Source: Oscillospiraceae bacterium (GTDB taxonomy: Bacteria; Bacillota; Clostridia; Oscillospirales; Acutalibacteraceae). Taken from it: 34,386 bases of DNA. Positions 32,056 through 34,386 of the stretch are shown piece by piece. A model generated the notes under the pieces. It was given only the letters and a program-made list of their open reading frames with translations. It had not been told where the DNA came from and ran no database searches. The DNA is taken from assembly GCA_015066465.1 (NCBI GenBank), contig SVOI01000026.1:1-34386 (forward strand), given 5' to 3'. Each line of letters opens with the position of its first letter. The first letter of the stretch is position 1. The position numbers and the translations under genes were made by a program.

Positions 32056-32088
32056 ATGAAAGTTTTTTATGAGGTAATCGAATCTTAA
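32056..32088 (+). CDS. Leader peptide (10 residues) of the kinase gene
   Basis: ATG to TAA encodes MKVFYEVIES. It is preceded by a very strong AAAGGAGAA ribosome site (32040-32048) at good spacing, and lies about 40 bases after the predicted transcript start. A well-initiated short ORF ahead of folded RNA and terminators is the hallmark of ribosome-stalling leader peptides that control resistance genes. No close relative is recognised by eye, so the peptide may be a new example. That it is translated and stalls is inference. Confidence 0.55.
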   Translation: MKVFYEVIES

Positions 32089-32100
32089 ACTGAATATATA

Positions 32101-32265
32101 GTGCATACAATTTCGAGGTTTCGACCTCTTTGTTGTTGTGCCGTTTTAAAGTAACCTTTCGTGAATACTATAACTTTCGGTTGTAGCACACTTTAGGGTG
32201 TGTTATTTTTATATCTAAAATCAGCCGTAGGAAGTACCCACTAATGAATGGTTGCTTTCTACGGC
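32101..32265 (+). promoter_or_regulatory. Attenuator leader: UUCG hairpin, tandem terminators, alternative pairing
   Basis: Three structures lie in order. (1) A hairpin at 32103-32141 whose top is GAGGT-TTCG-ACCTC. (2) A terminator AGCACAC/GTGTGTT (32185-32204), then ATTTTTAT. (3) A terminator from GCCGTAG (32224) to CTACGGC (32265), with internal pairing, then ATTTTTG. The 3' arm of hairpin 1 holds TGTGC (32137-32141) and GCCGT (32140-32144). These can instead pair with GCACA (32186-32190) of terminator 1 or ACGGC (32261-32265) of terminator 2. A ribosome held at the leader peptide would cover the base of hairpin 1 and free that arm, favouring read-through. The base pairs are visible; the mechanism is inferred. 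Confidence 0.6.
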
Positions 32266-32319
32266 ATTTTTGCGCCCATTTTCAAATTTTTGTTAGCATA
32301 AATATTTGGAGGAATAACA

Positions 32320-33285
32320 GTGAATAAACATATAATAGAAAACAATTATAATTTGAAAGTATCTGATATACAACTTCTCGATAAGCATTTCGGTACTGAA
32401 CTTTATTTAATCAGCACAGATGTCGGAAAATACATAGTTAAAGTTCTGCCATTGCATATGGAAAATGTAAAAAATGAAGGTGAACTAACCGAGTATCTTT
32501 ATAATCACGGACTTAAAGTTGCAAGATTTATGAAAAGCAAAGAAGATGCTTACGTAGTAAAAACACCTGAATTTCAGTTTACCATTCAACAATTTATTGA
32601 AGGTGAATCGCTATCGGTAAATACTGCACCTGATTGGTTTATCAGCAAATCTGTGGACTTTCTTGGTCAGGCAGCATTACTTTTGAAAGACTATGAGGCT
32701 TTGCCATTACGATTTGGAAAAGACTTCTTTTCAACTAACATAGTTCGCAGAAAGATATGGCAATACAAAAAAGAACTTGCAAAAGCGAAAAAAGCAAAAG
32801 ATTTGGATATCATACCTGTTTGGGAAGAACAAATCCGGCATCTCAAGAAAATTTCAAAAATCCATATTGATACTAAAAAACTGACTTATGCCAATTCGCA
32901 CGGTGATTATCACATAGGTCAGGCAATTATACATAACAATGATTTTACAGTTGTTGATTGGAGTTCTGCTTGTAGGTTACCTATTTGCTTGGATGTAATA
33001 ACATCTTATGTATTTTCAAGCCCAACCTGTGCAGAAGGTAAAATTGATGTAGACGGACTGAAAAAATATATCTGGCAATTCACAGAAAAGTTTCCATTAA
33101 CCGAGTATGATATAAAATCAATGCCTTATGTTTTATATTTTTGGCACTGTATGTGTAATTATCGACCCGATGAACTTGCAGACATTCCTGACAGTTATAA
33201 AGCTATTGCTAAACTTATAAACAACTTTCTGAATTGGCTCTATGATAATGTTGAAGAATTGTCTAAAGAATTATTAAAGCACTAA
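32320..33285 (+). CDS. APH-fold phosphotransferase (possible resistance kinase)
   Basis: A 321-residue protein with a GTG start behind a TTTGGAGGAAT site. N-lobe: GTELYLISTDVGKYIVKVLP, with the ATP lysine in YIVKVLP. C-lobe: catalytic loop NSHGDYHIGQAII (HGDxH with Gln where Asn is usual) and VVDWSSACRLPICLDVITSY in the metal position. This fits the APH superfamily that includes aminoglycoside and macrolide kinases, homoserine kinase and others. The replaced Asn is unusual. Expression appears controlled by a translated leader and two terminators, as for inducible antibiotic-resistance genes, and a drug-sensor-type regulator gene lies divergent. A resistance role is a hypothesis; a house-keeping kinase is possible. 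Confidence 0.78.
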   Translation: MNKHIIENNYNLKVSDIQLLDKHFGTELYLISTDVGKYIVKVLPLHMENVKNEGELTEYLYNHGLKVARFMKSKEDAYVVKTPEFQFTIQQFIEGESLSVNTAPDWFISKSVDFLGQAALLLKDYEALPLRFGKDFFSTNIVRRKIWQYKKELAKAKKAKDLDIIPVWEEQIRHLKKISKIHIDTKKLTYANSHGDYHIGQAIIHNNDFTVVDWSSACRLPICLDVITSYVFSSPTCAEGKIDVDGLKKYIWQFTEKFPLTEYDIKSMPYVLYFWHCMCNYRPDELADIPDSYKAIAKLINNFLNWLYDNVEELSKELLKH

Positions 33286-33298
33286 GGGAATTATAAAA

Positions 33299-33460
33299 CC
33301 TACGACAACATCGGTCAGAAACATTGTCGCCTTGCTTCGTTATTCACTCGCAACGCTCTGTGTTTCTTCCTCTCGAAAACTTGCCTTCATCTGCCACTGG
33401 CAGCGGCAAGGGTCACACAGTTAACAGCCAACTCGTCTGCCGTAAACGGGTTGTCGTAAG
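33299..33460. mobile_element. 162-bp inverted-repeat element (MITE-like)
   Basis: The ends CCTACGACAAC (33299-33309) and GTTGTCGTAAG (33450-33460) pair as inverted repeats at 10 of 11 positions. The interior is clearly richer in G+C (about half) than its surroundings. It contains a perfect CTGCCA-C-TGGCAG hairpin and no ORF. No clear target duplication is seen. It lies between the kinase stop and the shared terminator. It looks like a dispersed non-coding repeat; the family is unknown. Confidence 0.5.
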
Positions 33461-33484
33461 ATTAAGTTCTAATTAAAAAGCCAA

Positions 33485-33518
33485 AAAAATACACACCCTA
33501 TTGGGTGTGCATTTTTTT
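33485..33518. terminator. Bidirectional terminator
   Basis: The stem CACACCC (33492-33498) / GGGTGTG (33503-33509) with a TATT loop has A7 before it and T7 after it. It serves the plus-strand kinase gene and the minus-strand four-helix-bundle gene. Confidence 0.88.
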
Positions 33519-33555
33519 GCGTCTTTGTAACGAAAATCAAACTGAATAAATATAT

Positions 33556-33912
33556 TCATTTCATATTTTCTTTAGCAGTGTTGATAGATTTTATCAACAA
33601 AACTCTAATAGTTGAACATAGTCTATTGAGATGTTTGTACTGTTCCTCATGTATAGCCTCAGTTTTGTATAACATTTCAAGCCATTTACCTGTTTCAGAG
33701 GCTTCTTTTAGTGAAATCTGAAGTTTAGCGATAAAATCTGCTCTGCCATGTGCATATTTACTTTCTGCAATATTTGCACAAATACTTGTTGCGCTTCTGC
33801 TGATTTGATTCGAAATTACAGTTTCTCCTTGTTTTTTCAAAACTTTACACATATTTAAAACATCAACAGATAATTGCATTGATAAATCGCCAAGTTTATC
33901 TTCTTTCTTCAT
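33556..33912 (-). CDS. Four-helix bundle protein (S23-type)
   Basis: A 118-residue, wholly helical protein matching the four-helix-bundle family first known as S23, from ORFs in 23S rRNA intervening sequences. Signature stretches are QISRSATSICANIAESKYAH, then GRADFIAKLQISLKEASETG and KWLEMLYK. It probably forms a homopentamer; the biological role is not established. It stands alone with a consensus promoter, about 250 bases from the terminator of an rRNA operon. That position recalls the family's rRNA link but does not prove it. Confidence 0.88.
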   Translation of the reverse strand: MKKEDKLGDLSMQLSVDVLNMCKVLKKQGETVISNQISRSATSICANIAESKYAHGRADFIAKLQISLKEASETGKWLEMLYKTEAIHEEQYKHLNRLCSTIRVLLIKSINTAKENMK

Positions 33913-33935
33913 AATCTCACTCCAATCATAAGTTA

Positions 33936-33964
33936 ATTATAGCACAATAAATTATCCTTTACAA
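33936..33964 (-). promoter_or_regulatory. Promoter of the four-helix bundle gene
   Basis: Minus strand -35 TTGTAA (33964-33959), 17-base spacer, -10 TATAAT (33941-33936). Confidence 0.72.
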
Positions 33965-33982
33965 TCCGTTTGCCGTCAGGCA

Positions 33983-34136
33983 ACTTCATTACACAGTACT
34001 TCATTGCATAGCACTTCATTTATCGCAAGATAACTTCATTCGTTTATGTCCTACATAATGAAGTTCAAGTAAACTTGAAATGAAGTTTTCTCCTGTTAGT
34101 CGAAAAATGAAGTTATGTCCTTCGGACATAAATGAA
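33983..34136. repeat. Cluster of ACTTCATT / AATGAAGT repeats
   Basis: Four ACTTCATT units start at 33983, 33998, 34013 and 34033, spaced 15, 15 and 20 bases. Three inverted units AATGAAGT start at 34057, 34079 and 34106, and a partial one at 34131. Perfect hairpins lie between them: TTCAAGT-AA-ACTTGAA (34063-34078) and TTATGTCC-TTC-GGACATAA (about 34113-34131), a UUCG-type loop. There is no ORF. The whole could fold into a branched structure. It lies between the rRNA operon terminator and the four-helix-bundle gene. Confidence 0.75.
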
Positions 34137-34166
34137 AAAATCCAAGTCTTATGACTTGGATTTTTT
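34135..34166. terminator. Terminator of the rRNA operon
   Basis: A perfect 14-bp stem AAAAAATCCAAGTC / GACTTGGATTTTTT with a TTAT loop, immediately 3' of the minus-strand tRNA gene. Confidence 0.88.
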
Positions 34167-34241
34167 GGCGCCTCAAGTAGGACTCGAACCTACGACAACT
34201 CGGTTAACAGCCGAGTGCTCTACCAACTGAGCTATTAAGGC
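34166..34241 (-). tRNA. tRNA-Asn (anticodon GTT)
   Basis: On the minus strand, 76 bases from GCCTTAATAGCTCAGTTGGT to an encoded CCA. The acceptor stem is GCCTTAA/TTGAGGC with one wobble. The anticodon arm is CTCGG-CTGTTAA-CCGAG (anticodon GTT, Asn). The T arm is GTAGG-TTCGAGT-CCTAC. All arms are complete. It follows the 5S gene by about 30 bases and sits directly before the operon terminator. Confidence 0.96.
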
Positions 34242-34248
34242 AAATATT

Positions 34249-34268
34249 GCCGGATTAGTTTATCCGGC
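34249..34268 (-). other. Hairpin in the 5S-tRNA spacer
   Basis: GCCGGAT (34249-34255) / ATCCGGC (34262-34268) with a 6-base loop, between 5S and tRNA-Asn on the minus strand. It is too early for a terminator and has no T-run, so it is more likely an RNA processing signal. Confidence 0.55.
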
Positions 34269-34271
34269 TTT

Positions 34272-34386
<115 letters not shown>

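Noticed and set aside
33297-33309. attachment-site duplication of tRNA-Asn
   Set aside because: Only 13 bases match the T-arm region and the tRNA 3' end is not included; no integrase gene is present.
33983-34136. CRISPR array
   Set aside because: Units are only 8 bp, occur in both orientations with 7-12 base spacers, and no cas genes are present.

Overview
The window comes from a low-G+C (about one third G+C by eye), Gram-positive anaerobe, most likely a gut or rumen Clostridia (Oscillospirales-like). The signs are strong AGGAGG-type ribosome sites, many TTGaca-N17-TATAAT promoters, a clostridial-type 5S rRNA, and a gene set rich in AraC regulators, Gfo/Idh/MocA oxidoreductases and plant-glycan hydrolases. 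Nothing looks like a prophage, conjugative element or CRISPR locus. It reads as a chromosomal segment that runs at its right end into the tail of an rRNA operon (5S, tRNA-Asn, terminator, all on the minus strand).

Left part (1-8.2 kb). A partial YgjV-type membrane protein gene is followed by a lipoprotein and a helix-turn-helix/7-TM/extracytoplasmic protein that overlap by one base. The YgjV gene and the lipoprotein operon share a 19-bp palindromic block laid over their -35 boxes. Next come a secreted LCAT/lipase-like hydrolase, a histidine phosphatase with an AraC regulator, a 271-bp MITE with 21-bp inverted ends flanked by TA, and a Gfo/Idh/MocA protein without the usual EKP lysine.

Middle part (8.2-26.2 kb). 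A RelE/RelB-type toxin-antitoxin pair is followed by an ECF sigma factor fused to a large C-terminal domain; it has its own ECF-type promoter and an internal ribosome site at the fusion joint. A second Gfo/Idh/MocA dehydrogenase diverges from an AraC regulator through overlapping promoters. An operon encodes an M16 peptidase, an FAD oxidoreductase and a PnuC-like transporter. Divergent from it is a GH95-like glycosidase. A second operon encodes a membrane-anchored metallophosphoesterase, an MFS transporter, a GH127-like beta-L-arabinofuranosidase and a DUF2804 protein. Together these suggest scavenging of plant or host glycans under AraC control. A two-gene redox operon follows: a CrtI/phytoene-desaturase-like flavoprotein and an FAD/NAD/2Fe-2S reductase.

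Right part (26.2-34.4 kb). This holds an XRE regulator, a small membrane protein, an operon of esterase, aminoglycoside-phosphotransferase (APH)-fold kinase and AraC regulator, and an AraC-GyrI regulator. Divergent from the last is a second APH-fold kinase preceded by a long leader with a 10-codon upstream ORF, a UUCG hairpin and two tandem terminators. That leader looks like ribosome-mediated, possibly antibiotic-responsive, attenuation and is the most interesting regulatory structure here. The end holds a 162-bp inverted-repeat element, a four-helix-bundle (S23-type) protein, a cluster of ACTTCATT/AATGAAGT repeats and the rRNA operon tail.

Functions are inferred from motifs and family resemblance read by eye; no database search was run.
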